Positions 1 to 11,900 are shown, counted from the stretch's first letter. The stretch is DNA of 64,000 nucleotides from Entoloma clypeatum (GCA_963565915.1 OY751488.1:1240001-1304000), one strand, 5' to 3'. Notes: generated by a model from the sequence alone, not told the origin. Translations and numbers: made by a program.

Positions 1-1103
1 ATTCCATCTCTTCTCGTGCTTTTACTAGCGCCGCTTCTGCCTCCTCCTGAATCTTCTTCATTCGCTCCATGAATTCTTTTGCTGGTTCTGACTTTTCTGC
101 CCTCCGAGGTTCTATGCCCATCTAGTGTTCGAAAGTCCAGTCCAGTCCAGTTTTTTTGCCCAAAAAATTAAGAACCTAGAACCAAGACTGGTTGAGTGGT
201 TTCTCCAAACAACTGAAACCAGGACTGGACTGGTCAAAGACTGGTGAACCAGTCTCTCCTTTCTCAAAAAAGTAAACCAGGACTGGTTCGAACTGGTTTA
301 AACTGGTTATTTTCCAATTTATCAAAACTGTTTCAAAATATTATTTATAACACATTTCAAAACATTTTACAGAAGCTTCGATGAACAAAATCTATGTGAA
401 CCTATAGGAACCTGTGTGAACCTATGACCAGTTTACCATTTTTGAGTCTCAAATCAAGACTGGTGTTAAACCAGTCTTCTTTTTTCCCCAAAATTGAAGA
501 ACCTGAGACTGGTCAATTCTCAAAAATCAGAAACTTGAGACTGCAGTCCAGTCTTTCACCAGTCTTTACCAGTCTGGTTCTGGTCCAGTTCTAGGTCTTT
601 GAGACTGGACTTCAAAACACTATGCCCATCCTAGGGTTGAATCCATAATTTACATAGAACGGCAAAAACTGAGTTGCTGTGTGTATCTTATTATTGTAGG
701 CGAACTCCGCGCTTGCCATCCATTCAGGCCAATCCGTTTGCCGATGGACAATAAATGATCTTAGATACTGTTCCAACTCCTGGTTGATCCGTTCCATTTG
801 TCCATCTGTTTGCGGATGGTATGCCGTTGATAATTTAGTTGTAATCCCCAGGATCTTGTTTAGTTCTTTCATAAAAGTTGCTGCGAATTGCGGTCCTCAA
901 TCTGACGTCAGCGCTTCCAGTAATCCATGAAGTTTCCAGACTTTGTCCCAATATAGCTTAGCTAATCCCTCAGCTGAGACTTCATCACATGTTTTGATAA
1001 AGTGTGCTTGTTTTGTAGATCTACAAGTGACCACTAATACAGCGTTATATCCTTGGGCTTCTGGGAGTCCTACAATAAAGTCTGCAGTGACGTGTTTCCA
1101 TGG
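1..1103 (-). pseudogene. Gypsy family A pol fragment (integrase core), interrupted by a MITE
   Basis: Minus-strand remnant of a Ty3/gypsy chromovirus pol. The translation of 1103 to about 631 covers the integrase catalytic core (PWKHVTADFIVGLP, then the TSD motif, then AYHPQTDGQMERINQELE) and closely matches the complete family A element at 50280-56462. The reading frame has lost its continuity: the TSDRGPQF motif of the complete copy reads TSD then a stop here. Bases 123-622 are a foreign insertion; 1-122 resume the integrase downstream of it. At 1103/1104 the gypsy sequence ends directly against a poly(T) tract belonging to the LINE. The fragment continues off the left edge. Non-functional. 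Confidence 0.9.
123..622. mobile_element. hAT-like MITE with 8-bp target duplication, rich in ACCAGTC motifs
   Basis: A 500-bp non-coding insertion in the gypsy A integrase. Its ends are inverted repeats: the left end reads TAGTGTTCGAAAGTCCAGTC and the reverse complement of the right end reads TAGTGTTTTGAAGTCCAGTC. It is flanked by TGCCCATC on both sides (115-122 and 623-630), an 8-bp duplication, and removing it restores the gypsy reading. TIRs beginning TAGTGTT with 8-bp duplications are typical of hAT elements. The interior is made of repeated ACCAGTC/GACTGGT and GAACC motifs in both orientations, so it should fold extensively. No transposase is encoded. Seen: TIRs and duplication; inferred: the hAT assignment. 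Confidence 0.85.
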
Positions 1104-3993
1104 TTTTTTTTTTTTTTTTTTTTTTTTTTTGGTCAACAATTTGTATAGCGGTATACTAAGGGTACAGTCCGCTTGACATAGAGTAAACTACATCGGTCCG
1201 AGGACCTACGTACGCAAGAAGAACAAGCGGCGCAAAGCTCCGTCGAGCTGTTGAGTCCTCGTGCCAGGACGGGGGAGTTTGTTATAAACAAACGCGTTAG
1301 TATGCGCACCCGAATATTCGGCCGCGCGGTACAAGAGCACTCCAACCTTGTGAGGTTGGCCGTTAGCGGCGCTGGGGGGTGTCTGCGCCCTGCCCCCCAA
1401 AGAAGCGCCTGTGCGGTTCTTATCCTTCGATCGTGTTCGCTTGCCAGAGGGGGCTGCACCCCTTTGAACCCAGCATGCTACCACGCGACTACCGCCGACG
1501 GTTGTGTTGGGCGTTGGACGATCCCGGAAGGCAAATGCCCCTGGGTTATCCATGATAAATTTCCCGAAGACGTCCCAGGTGGGGGAGTTCCTCGAGAAGG
1601 TGGGCATGTCTGGCGGCCTGGTGGGGTGGTGCAGACATTTGTAGAAAACGTGGGCGAAGTCCTCGACGGACCGCAGACCACAGTCGCATTGTTCAACTTT
1701 GTCACCGATGTTGAACCTATGTCTATAGTGGCCAATTGGGGCGTGGCTGGTGAGGCCGCGGACCATTTGTGCCGTGAGGGATTGGGAGTGTCCCACATCC
1801 TTAAGCCATGTACCGCCCTTGAGATGGGACGGCTTCATACGTTTGGCCCGAGCGTGGTCTTGGCGTCTGACGCACGATCTCGGGAATTGATAGTGTCGGC
1901 CAACATACTTGGGGGACTGGTACAGATTGTCCCAGTCACCGAGCATGTCGTCCGTGAATTGCTTCGTGTTGAAGTCAAGGGATCTGGAGGCCGACTCACC
2001 ACACTCAATGCGAATCGAGGAGGCGAAGTCGTGCACTGCACGGTGGGGTTCGAATCCATGGTCCGAAGAATCGGGGACATGGTGAAAGATGACCTTGGAA
2101 TTCAGACCGGGTTCCTCAAACCAAGGAATCAGGTTACTGATGATAGCAAGCGCAGTTGCCTGCGAGGAGTGGAGATCCGGGTCTGTGGCGCGCCGAATGG
2201 CGTTGACAGAGTCGGTGAAAATATGGATTACTTCCAGTTGAGAGAGACCCCCTAGCAGACTGACCAGGTTCGAGAACCCATGTCCAATAGCTAGGGTTTC
2301 AGTGTCATCAGAGACTGCGAGGCCGCCGGCCGCCCAGTCTTTGTCGATGGAGTGCCCCTTGTGCCAGGTTTCCCAGGCTGCAACAGCTTGGTGGCCCGAC
2401 AAAAGGGAGGGAACTGCCGCGTCAGTGACAATAACGGCGGCTTTGTTGGAGCAGATGTTGGCGTCAAACACCTTGTTAAGGGTGATGAGGCGCGCCTTTC
2501 TGGCTTCGGCACGGTCCTTAGCGGTCTTGCCGCGGATAAGGGTGATGTCGTGAATTACGCGTTCAGGGAATCGGTCGAGGACGCGTTTCCCTGGTTCGTT
2601 GTAGTTATTAAAGGGCGATAGGGGGACAGTCACATTTGCACGGTATGCCCAGATATCAACGAGGGGGGATTTAAGGTTGTACATAAACTCCGGGGAGTAC
2701 CACGGACGCTTGGAGGGGTCATCCTCGTCGCATACCATGACGGTCATGTGTCTGGGTGCAAGGGAGTGCATGCGGACACGGTTTCTGCAGGAGAGCTTCT
2801 TGAGGTGCAAGTGCACCGGAGGCAGGCCAGCAAGTGCTTCGACCGCCCCTGTGGGGGTGGTACGGAAGGCTCCCAAGATCCATAACGCTGCGCGTCTTTG
2901 GACTTTGGAGATAGACTTGACGACACCCTTGTTGCGGGCGCCGTCGAAGTTCCAAAGATTAGCACCGTATAGCGCGATCGGCAAAATACACGATCGGTAC
3001 AGGGTGCGTTTGTGTTTGGGAGTGAGTCCACGGACTGAGTTTCCCAGGGATAGTAAGGCTCCCGTTGCTGAGAAGGCCTTAGTGGCATACCGTTTCGCAT
3101 GCTCAGTAAAGAGTAGCTTGCGGTCGAAGAAGAAGCCCAAGTACCTCCAGAAGGTCTTGGGGACGAGGGGGGAGTCGCCGGTGAAGGGCGCGAATCCGAG
3201 GTCAACCGGGGGGTTATCGTCGCCATTCTTCCTGGAAAAATGGAACGCCTCCGATTTAGAGTGCTCGAGGACAAGCCCGAGGGCTGTGGTCAGCTCAAAC
3301 AGACATTTGTATGCTTTTTTTAATTTGGCAAGGTTTTCCTTCCACGTCTCAGATTGGACTATGATGGTCCCGTCGTCGACGTATGAGATGAGGCTGGCCT
3401 GTGATAGTTCAGCTTGAAATGCGTACATCAGCGGGGCGAGATAGATGGACGATAGCACAGGGGAGAGGGCGGAGCCCTGACCTACGCCAATGTCAACAGA
3501 GAAGAGGTCTGAGAGGTCGTCCTCCCAGGCGTATTGAGTCTGTCTCCCTACTAGGTAATTTGAAAAGAAGTCCACGACAGTGTCGGGGAATCCCATCCTA
3601 TCTAGTATGAGCGATATAACCGAGTGGTTAAGAGAGGGAAAGTATTGGGCCAAGTCGATGGCGACAACGCTTGTCTTGAGTTTCCTCGCCCATCCTGCAC
3701 GGATGAGGTGGGTAAGGAATTGTCCGGCGTCTTCGGTGGAGTTCTGACGAACCCCCCCGAATTGACCTGGGTGCAGCAGACCATGGCGGGCTAGTTCCCA
3801 CTGGAGTCTGTTAGCGATAGCTTTCTCAAAGAGTTTGCCCAGTGTGTTTAGAAGCACGATGGGTCGAAATGCTTTGGGAACGTCGTACGCCGGCTTATTT
3901 GGTTTAGGAATAATGACGGTCGTTGAGATTTTGAAGGCGTCAGGCCAAAACCCTGCCGAGAGGCAGGCGTTCAGGGTCCAGACGAACGAATGG
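1104..3993 (-). mobile_element. 5'-truncated LINE (non-LTR retrotransposon) with RT and RNase H
   Basis: Minus-strand ORF open from about 3993 to a stop at 1206. It encodes a non-LTR reverse transcriptase: the fingers (FWPDAFKISTTVIIPKPNKP, then FRPIVLLNTLGKLFEK), the palm motif AIDLAQYFPSLNHS, GQGSALSPVLSSIYL, and the catalytic SYVDDGTI. An RNase H-like domain follows (VIVTDAAV, then FTDSVNAI) and a Cys-rich C-terminal motif CDCGLRSVEDFAHVFYKC. A 27-nt poly(T) at 1104-1130 is the poly(A) tail of the minus-strand transcript. The 5' end is missing: the RT fingers start abruptly next to a gypsy A piece and no endonuclease or ORF1 is present, as is common after incomplete target-primed reverse transcription. 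The remaining frame of about 900 codons shows no internal stop, suggesting a recent insertion. The exact clade (Tad1-like or other) is not decided. Confidence 0.9.
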
Positions 3994-4571
3994 TATGCGA
4001 ACCTGAAACGGGGTGATGCACCAGTTTACAAAGTTGGCGACAAAGTTTGGTTATTGACTAAAGACCTGAAGTTGAACCAACCCGTAAAGAAACTTGCCGA
4101 ACAATGGATTGGACCCTATACCATAACCAAAATCATTTCGTCACACGCTGTGGAACTTAAATTGTCAAAGTCATGGAAGATTCACCCGGTAATAAATGTA
4201 TCGCGGGTTCAATTATTCAAGGAACCTGTATATAAGACTCAAACGATGCGAGCGCCGAACCCCATTGTAATCAATGGAGAAGAGGAACATGAGGTGTCTA
4301 AAGTTATTGACTCAAGAATGAAGAGAGGGAAGTTGGAGTATCTGGTACAATAGGAGGGTCTGACTCAGGACCACAACACGTGGAAGCCCGAGGATCACCT
4401 GGAACATGCCAAGGAAGCGGTGGAGGATTTCTTTAAATTAAACCCGAATGCATCCCGGCGCTTATGCGCAAACATCTTTGAAGGATTGGAATTTAAACCA
4501 TATGAGAATTTCACGGACACCCCGGACGACATCATATTTCGCCTGGAAGTCAAGATCTAGAAAGGGGGTAA
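3994..4571 (+). pseudogene. Gypsy family A pol 3' end (integrase C-terminus and chromodomain)
   Basis: Plus-strand piece of family A starting at YANLKRGDAPVYKVG, covering the GPY/F region (QWIGPYTITKIISSH) and the chromodomain (VSKVIDSRMKRGKLEYLV). A TAG at 4351-4353 replaces the conserved Trp of the LVQWEGL motif of the complete copy, truncating the chromodomain; the remainder reads through to the TAG at 4558-4560. The polypurine tract AAAGGGGG (4561-4568) precedes the LTR. This piece lies opposite in orientation to the integrase piece at 1-1103, so the LINE sits between inverted halves rather than inside one element. Confidence 0.9.
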
Positions 4572-4889
4572 TGTTATGATTGTATTTTCACTTTTCTCTT
4601 TATCTTATCTCGATCTTATGTATATCTTATCGTACATGAGGACATCTTATCATTATCATACAGCAGGATACGCAAGACCCGGAATTGCGCAGCATGATGC
4701 TGCCTCAACGCAGCCTCATGGTATTTACATATATAAGTAGGATACTTTTACTTGTATTTGATAGCTTGTTCTCTTGAGATTCCCACTGGGTCTCTTGGCA
4801 ATACAGCACCTTTATCATCTTTCCACATTTTTCCTCTAAGTTCAGAAGTTTGCGCTCGCGACGTCGTTAGGCTTAGTGTCGCCTCAACA
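4572..4889 (+). repeat. Gypsy family A 3' LTR
   Basis: Starts TGTTATGATTG and ends GCCTCAACA, matching the termini of the two 289-bp LTRs of the complete A element. It carries the TATATAA box (about 4731) and the AGCTTGTTCT self-priming segment. It is 318 bp because of an extra segment of roughly 25-30 bp (around 4660-4690) absent from the other A LTRs. Confidence 0.85.
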
Positions 4890-5390
4890 CAAGGGTGATG
4901 GGGTAGTGTTGTTGTCAGATGTATGTAGAGGACTATAGGAGAGAATATAGACCTCCCTTAGTATATATATATACTCACAGAAGGGTGGGGTACATCAGCA
5001 AAACCTGGAGATGCTGGGGAGTGTCCAGAGCGCTCTGAAGCTTCATAGCGCTGTAGTGAAGGATTATGATGTGAGAGAACTCTGTAGCAACCTGCCATCA
5101 CTCTATAGCACTCTGTAGCAACCTGACATCACTCTGTAGCACTCTGTAGCAACCTGCCATCACTCTATAGTGCTACAGAGCAACCTCTCATGACTATGGA
5201 TCACTACAGGCTGTGTTTCTTCAGTGCTATGAATTGTTTCATATTGGCTCATTCATTGGATTCACTTGTAACACATGAAAGTTATAGTATCAAAAATCAA
5301 TTTCATTTGAAAGCAAATTCTACTGTAAGGCTACGAAACTGAAAAGGGATCGAGCCAAACCCAACAAGTCCCCCTGCCCCACATCCCTCA
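4890..5390. other. Non-coding spacer with a short tandem array
   Basis: No credible ORF. At about 5079-5200 there are roughly four degenerate units of about 31 bp containing CTCTGTAGCAACCTGCCATCA. The rest is unremarkable AT-rich sequence. Confidence 0.5.
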
Positions 5391-6837
5391 ATGATGCGTT
5401 GCCGCGCATCCCTCGCCAGGCATTGCCACGTCCCCTCGAGGCCTATTTGCATGTCCCATCAGAGAAGAGTCCCCCCACCCCAAGCGTCCCTCGGCAGTGT
5501 GTTGTCACATTCACTCACACCCTATTCGCATGTCCTGCCCTTCGCCACACCATTTTTTGCTGTGGCCATCTCAGTACCCCTCCCCACTGCCGTTGTCCCC
5601 ACCCCACGCATCCCTCGCCATGTCCCCTCATGCCATCCAGCCATTTTCATACATGTCCCGCCCCACGCATCTCTCGGCAGGCATAGCCACATTCCCTCGC
5701 ACCCTCACATGTCCTGCCGTTTTCATGCATATCCTGCCCTTTCCCCCACCGTTTTCGTGCATGTCCCGCCCCACGCATCCCTCAGCAGGTGTGGCCATGT
5801 TCGCTCACACCCTCGCATGTTCTCGTGCATGTCCCGCACTTCGCCCCACCGTTCTTCTGCTGTGGCTGTTGCAGTAGGCCTCCCCCCCACCGTCGCCCAC
5901 TGCCATCATGTTCTGTTAGTATGTGTGGTATGTGGCACAGCAGGATGCTCACTGGTAGTGTGGCCTGCATGGCTGTTGTGTGAACAGAAAGAGGAGGGGC
6001 CAACGAGGAGGATGGGGGGGAGGGAGCAGACGCGACTCATGGAAGGAGGTGATGGAGGGAGGCGATGGAGGGAGTTAAAGGGATGTTGATGGACTTTGGC
6101 TATTGTTCGACTTTCAGATGTTGCCAGGATTGGCAAGTTCCGGTCACGTGGACAAAAGTCAAACAATTTCCAAAGTCCAACATCCCTCTAACTCCCCCCA
6201 TCTCCATCACGTCTGCTCCCTCCCCCACATCCTCCTTGTCTGCCCCTCCTCTCTCTGTTCGCACAATGGCCGTGCAGGCCACACTACTGGTGAGCACCCT
6301 GCTGTGCCACATATCACACATACTAACAGAACATGACAGCAGTGGGTGACGGTGGAGGGGGGGGGAGGCCTACTGCAACAGCCACAGCAGAAGAATGGTG
6401 GGGCAAAGTGCGGGACATGCACGAGAACATGCAAGGGCACGAGCAAACATGGCCACACCTGCTGAGGGACGTGTGGGGTGGGACATGCACGAAAACGGCG
6501 GGGGGAAGGGCGGAATATGCATAAAAATGGCAGGACATGCGAGGGTGCGAGGGAACATGGCTATGCCTTCCGAGGGACGTGTGGGGCGGGACATGCATGA
6601 AAACGGCTGGATGGCATGAGGGGATGTGGCGAGGGATGCGTGGGGTGGGGACGACGGCGGTGGGGAGGGGTACTGAGATGGCCACAGCAAAAAATGGCAC
6701 GGCGAAGGGCAGGACATATGCGAGATCATAGGGACATGCAAATGGGGCACAGGAGGACACAGTCATGCCCAACCATGCAAACGGGCTCTTGGGCAAGGGG
6801 GCACGGGGAGGCGGGGGTGCAAGGAGCATATGTACAC
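5391..6837. repeat. Large foldback (inverted-repeat) element with internal tandem motifs
   Basis: Two arms of about 700 bp in inverted orientation (about 5400-6115 and 6150-6835) around a spacer of about 35 bp. For example CCTGCCCTTCGCCACACCAT on the left corresponds to the complement of the right arm near 6700, and GACTTTGG near 6097 pairs with CCAAAGTC near 6170. Each arm contains repeats of a CATGTCCCGCCCCACGCATC motif, so long Pro/Ser/Cys-rich frames occur on both strands, but these mirror each other and look like by-products of repetition. I see no transposase. The right arm is cut off by the gypsy B LTR at 6838. Confidence 0.8.
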
Positions 6838-7239
6838 TGTTACGGACTCTACAGTATGAGGACCGCGTCATATCTTTTACTTATTGGCCCGACTCGGCGC
6901 CCTCTTACGAACTCACTATGTCTAATGTCTACTTTTGCAACCTTCGATTCCCAGTCTGACTCATTATATTACTTCGTCATCCCCTTTAGTATACTTCGCT
7001 CCCACGCTGACTCACTTTCTGCAGTCAGCTTACTCACTGTACATAGCCTTCCGCAGTCGCCTTACTCATGCGCACTGCCTTCCGCAGTACTGACTCATCT
7101 GCTACCGCCTATAGTCAGTACCTATATAAACCTCTTGTACTGTAGTAGATTCCTTAGATTTAGCAATCACTTTGCTCTTCGCCTTTCCACTTTCCTGCAT
7201 ACTCTGCCCGAACCTTGGAACAGTTTGTTAAGCATAACA
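6838..7239 (+). repeat. Gypsy B 5' LTR with TATA box and self-priming segment
   Basis: 402 bp, TGTTACGG to GCATAACA. TATATAAA at 7123-7130 is the likely promoter; a start 26-33 bp downstream would put AGATTTAGCAA (7156-7166) at the 5' end of the RNA. Confidence 0.9.
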
Positions 7240-7241
7240 AG

Positions 7242-7252
7242 TTGCTAAATCT
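7242..7252 (+). promoter_or_regulatory. Primer binding site of gypsy B, complementary to its own LTR
   Basis: TTGCTAAATCT lies 2 nt past the LTR end and is the exact reverse complement of AGATTTAGCAA at 7156-7166 inside the LTR. This is the arrangement of Tf1/sushi self-priming, in which the RNA 5' end, not a tRNA, primes minus-strand synthesis. The same PBS is present in the other two B copies. Confidence 0.75.
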
Positions 7253-7269
7253 CGTTAGGTTCGCCCAGA

Positions 7270-8897
7270 GCAAAGAGAGCAACTACCAGACGAGTCAAGA
7301 CGTCGCGCTTCTTTGAAGACTTCACCAGTAACCCATTCGCCACACCAGAAGCCTGACAGGAGGAGCTAAGTCCTCGAGACAGTATCAATTTTATGCTTAT
7401 CCAGCAGTACATCGAATCGGAGATCCGTCGCATCCTACAGCAGGTGCTTGACGAAGAACTAGACAACGACGAGCATCGCCCCCACGGCGAGATAGCAGAG
7501 AGCATCCATCTTGCTCGGCAACACCAGATCACGTGTTACAATGCCCGACAGAACAAACTCGAAAGCTTTCGCGTTCAAGAAGGACCTCAGACAGGTCGGA
7601 TCACAGAGATCAGAGAGTTTATCAGTGTCCAGACAACCATTATCAGAAGATTGATTAGGACGCTCACATCGAGACGTCCCAGAGCCACATCATCATGTCT
7701 TACTCGAAGCAGCAGATCTACGCCCACTTCACCATGAAAGAACAACAGACTGAGTACAACCGTTGGGCACGAAACGAGAGACTTGACCCCTTCTCACGAC
7801 CAACAGACGCGCAGGAACAGAGATTCCTTAGAGATTTACAGAGGAAATACTCTGAATGTTTTGCCACCGATTCCACCAACAAGTCCCCTGACGAATTTAC
7901 TTTTGACTCCGCGCAGTCAGATATCAAACAGACGCCTAGAACAGGGACTCATTTTCAATCCTTACCTGTATCCCAAACCCCATCTTCATCCCAACAACCC
8001 GACCCCTCTTCTCCTCCGCAGACTCTAAACATGGCAGAAGCTCCAGCTGTACAAACAATGGATACATCCAAGATCATCAAGGATCCTGGGATGTTCAAGG
8101 ACAGATACACCTTTGATGAGTGGTGGTAGGCCACCAAACTATACATCAGGTTCCAAAAGAGCCTCACAGATGATCAGAAGATTCTTGTGGTACTATCCCG
8201 CATGATGGAAGGGTCTGGCAGGCACTGGGCCAGTAACAAGTTAGACGCTCTTGCTGTTGACAATGAGAACATCACCTGGCTAGGTTTTTCCGATGATATC
8301 ACCACACGATTCTCCATCGCCAACAAGTCGGTCGCTGCCAAAGCAAGACTCGAAGTCCTGAAACAAGAGAAATGCACCGTTGATGAATTCTTGAATGAAT
8401 TTGAAGAACTCTTGAAACTGTCAAACCTTGGCGAAGAAACTGGAAAATACATCCTAGAGAAGAACGTCAACCGCAGAATCTCTGAACAAGTGGCTAGTGA
8501 TGGCAAGATGTATACCGATTACGCAAAGGAGATCCGAAACAAGGGATGACAGATGGAAGGACACGCACTGGTCATCCGAGGTGGCGGCGACATGCGCACC
8601 GGATTGGGTACCACTTATGGTGGTCAGGGCAAGGCCATGGAGATCGACAAAGCAGGAGTAGCCCATTGCTACAACTGTCAACGCTTCGGTCATCTGGCTA
8701 AAGACTGTAGCGCTCCAAAGAAGAAAGATAGTCGCAAGTGTTTCAACTGTGACCAAGAAGGCCATATCGCGCGCAACTGCCGCAAGCCAAAGAAGAACTC
8801 CGGAAGGGTTAGGAAGGTGTCCGAGAAAGATGCCGAGAATGATGAAACCACAATCTTAGAAGCCGACAAGAAGGATTTTCCTGAAGGGTCTGATTAA
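7270..8897 (+). pseudogene. Gypsy B gag, copy 1
   Basis: Structural polyprotein, read in pieces because of lesions. The N-terminal part runs through RILQQVLDEELDNDEHRPHG, then a capsid-like helical region (about 8040-8500, including LVVLSRMMEGSGRHWASNK), then two CCHC zinc knuckles, CYNCQRFGHLAKDC (about 8668) and CFNCDQEGHIARNC (about 8740), ending at 8897. Lesions: a frame change near 7700, a TAG at 8127-8129, and a TGA at 8547-8549 where copy 2 has CGA. The start codon is unclear: the frame is open upstream to the PBS but no ATG is conserved among copies. Confidence 0.85.
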
Positions 8898-8949
8898 ACA
8901 ACGCTAAGTCGCGACCCTTATCTATTAAATGGACTTGCTTGCCTTGTAT

Positions 8950-11900
8950 GACTGCAGACAATAGAACCTATCCCTGCCAAGCGAGCCGCTGCGTCGACTA
9001 AGATTGTGAAGGGAGATAAACCTCCGAAAAGACGAGAGATCAGGCTGTTAGCTCAGCTCAAAACACGACAAGGACCAAAGGTTATCTGACCTGAGGTTGA
9101 TAGCGGATGTGAACGCACATGCATCCATCCCAGAATAGTACGCGAACAGAACCTCCCCACGCGAGGAATACCACCCATAGCCATTCTAAATGCAGATGGA
9201 TCACCAAATCGACAACAGAAAGCGAGCCAACTTGCTGAAGTCAAACTGGATTTGGGAGAACATCAGGAAACCATGGAAGCAATGGTACTGGACATTGGAA
9301 GAATGGACATGCTCTTGGGACATGACTGGTTGGTACACCACAACCCCACAATCAATTGGACAACTGGCGCAGTAACATTTAACCAGTGCCAAACAACATG
9401 TCAAACCAAACACTCAGATTTCAGGATTAACCTTGATGGTCGCAAACACCAGGTTTGCATGGTTGAGGTGCGCGACAAAGATGCACCCAAAAAGTCGGAT
9501 CAGAAATGGAAGCCTGGAGACCCTATTTTGGAAGCTGTCACTCCCACACCACCTCCCACAACCAAACGACCCTCATATATTGAACGATTTGCTCATCTCT
9601 TTGAGAAGGAGAACTTTGATAAGATTCCAAAGGAGAGGGAATGGGACCATGGTATTGAACTTACACTGGACACACCAAAGGAACTAGGGGGAAATACATA
9701 TCCTATGACACAAAAGGAACAAGAGGAATTGGACGCATTCATTGACGAGGGTCTAGCAACAGGAAAGATCCGCCCATCCAAATCCCCGTATGCCTCCCCT
9801 TGCTTCTTCATCAACAAGAAGAATGGCTCCAAACGATTGGTACAAGATTACTGCATGGTCAATAAATTCACGGTCAAAGACAAGTTCCCACTCCCACGAA
9901 TATCCGATCTCTTGGACGTGCTGAAAGATGCAGTCTACTTCAATAAAATGGACATCATGTGGGGTTATAACAACGTCCGGATTAAGGAGGGCGATGAATG
10001 GAAAGCTGCCTTCCTCACCAGTCGAGGATTGTTCGAACCATTGGTCATGTTTTTCGGTCTTTGCAACTCCCCGGGAATGTTCTCTCGAATGATGGCTAGT
10101 CTATTCCGGGACCAGATCCGCTGACGTATCTGCGTGATCTACATGGATGACATCGTGGTTATTGGTAAAACCAAGGAAGAACTCTCGCAAAACACCAAAG
10201 AAATCCTGCAGATCCTATCGGACAATGATTTGTTCCTAAAGGAGAAGAAGTGTTTATGGGAAGTAAAAAAATGTCCTATATTGGGATATGTGGTTGGTGA
10301 GGGACGTGTTGAGATGGAAACTGAGAAGGTGGATACAATTCGAAACTGGCAAGCACCCACATCAAAAAAGGAAGTTCAGAAGTTCCTTGGATTTGCCAAC
10401 TTCTATCGACGTTTTATTGAAGGGTACTCAAACATTGCGAAATCTCTCACTGTGCTCACAGGCGGTACGGCATTTACTTGGGGACCAACAGAGCAGCAAG
10501 CCTTTGAAGGTCTCATACAGGCAATTACATCAGCACCAGTCTTGGCATTACCGAAACCAGAGGGACAGTTCAGGGTTGAAACCGGTGCATCGGGCTATGC
10601 AATTGGAGCAGTACTCTCTCAGAAGCAAGACGACAAATGGCACCCCATCGCATTCTTGTCGCGGACCATGTCTGTGGCCGAACAGAATTACAAGATATAC
10701 GACAAGGAACTCCTGGCGGTCATGGAAGCATTAAAAGATTGGAGACACTATCTGCTCGAAGCCAGGGAACGTTTCGAAATCTTGACCAATCACAAGAACC
10801 TGGAATATTTCCGTCGTCCTCAGGACCTGAATCAACGACAGCGACGCTGGAAAATGAAGTTACAAGACTATGACTTTGAATTACGGCATGTATCCGGCAA
10901 GACCAATGCGAAAGTGGACATCCTGTGGCGCTTACCCTGGTATGAAGCAGAACTCGAACCACAAGACAGTGACCAAATGCTCAAGGAGGGACTATTCTTG
11001 AAACGGTTGGAATCAGAAGATGTGGTACACATGGAGATGTTCACGGAGGAACAATTCTTTGAAGGGGGTGAAACATCTGATTCCATCAAAATTGGAAACA
11101 TCATGACCATCAAAAATCCGTGGATCACATGCATCAAGGGTTCAAACCGCATGGAGACAGAAGTAGCCCAGGGCCTAAAAAAGAATCCTCATTGGTATCA
11201 ACAGGAAAACGGCATCACATATGCAGGCGAACGAGTCTATGTTCCACCAGACCCACAACTGCATCAAGAACTGATGTTTGAATCACACGATGCACCAGTG
11301 GCTGGACATCCAGGACAATATCGGACACATGAACTCCTCACTCGTACCTACTGGTGGCCTACTATCCTGCATGACGTTAAGAAGTATGTAAAGGGTTGTG
11401 ACACCTGTCAACGCAACAAGATCAACAGACAGAAAAGACACGCTCCACTACATCCCCATGCAGCACCAAGTCATCCATGGGAAGACATAGGGATTGACGT
11501 CGTGGGACCAATACCAGAGTCCGATGGAAAGAATGTGATTCTGGTTATCACAGATAGACATTCAAAGATGCTCCATCTCATTCCGACAACCGTGGAATTA
11601 TCAGCTGAAGGATTAGCCAAGATCTATCGGGATCAGATATGGAAGCTTCATGGGATCCCCAAGAAGATCATCAGCGATAGGGGACCGCAGTTTGCTGCGA
11701 AGTTCATGGAGATACTCTGCCACATGCTAGGGATCAAAAGGAACCTGTCCACTGCATACCACCCACAGACTGATGGACAGGCCGAACAATCGCATCAGGA
11801 AACAGAAGCGTTCTTACAGAACTTGGTCAACCATCTACAGGATGATTGGGCTGAGTGGATCGCAATCGCAGAGTTCCAGTACAATGACAAAGAACATCAG

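Noticed and set aside
1104..1130. Poly-Lys N-terminus of an apparent ORF
   Set aside because: Produced by translating the LINE poly(A) tail joined to gypsy integrase.
1251..2255. 334-codon plus-strand ORF
   Set aside because: It is antisense to the LINE RNase H/RT frame, has no family features, and is explained by the codon bias of the opposite strand.
5391..6871. Long Pro/Ser/Cys-rich ORFs on both strands
   Set aside because: They mirror one another in the two arms of the foldback and show no domain.
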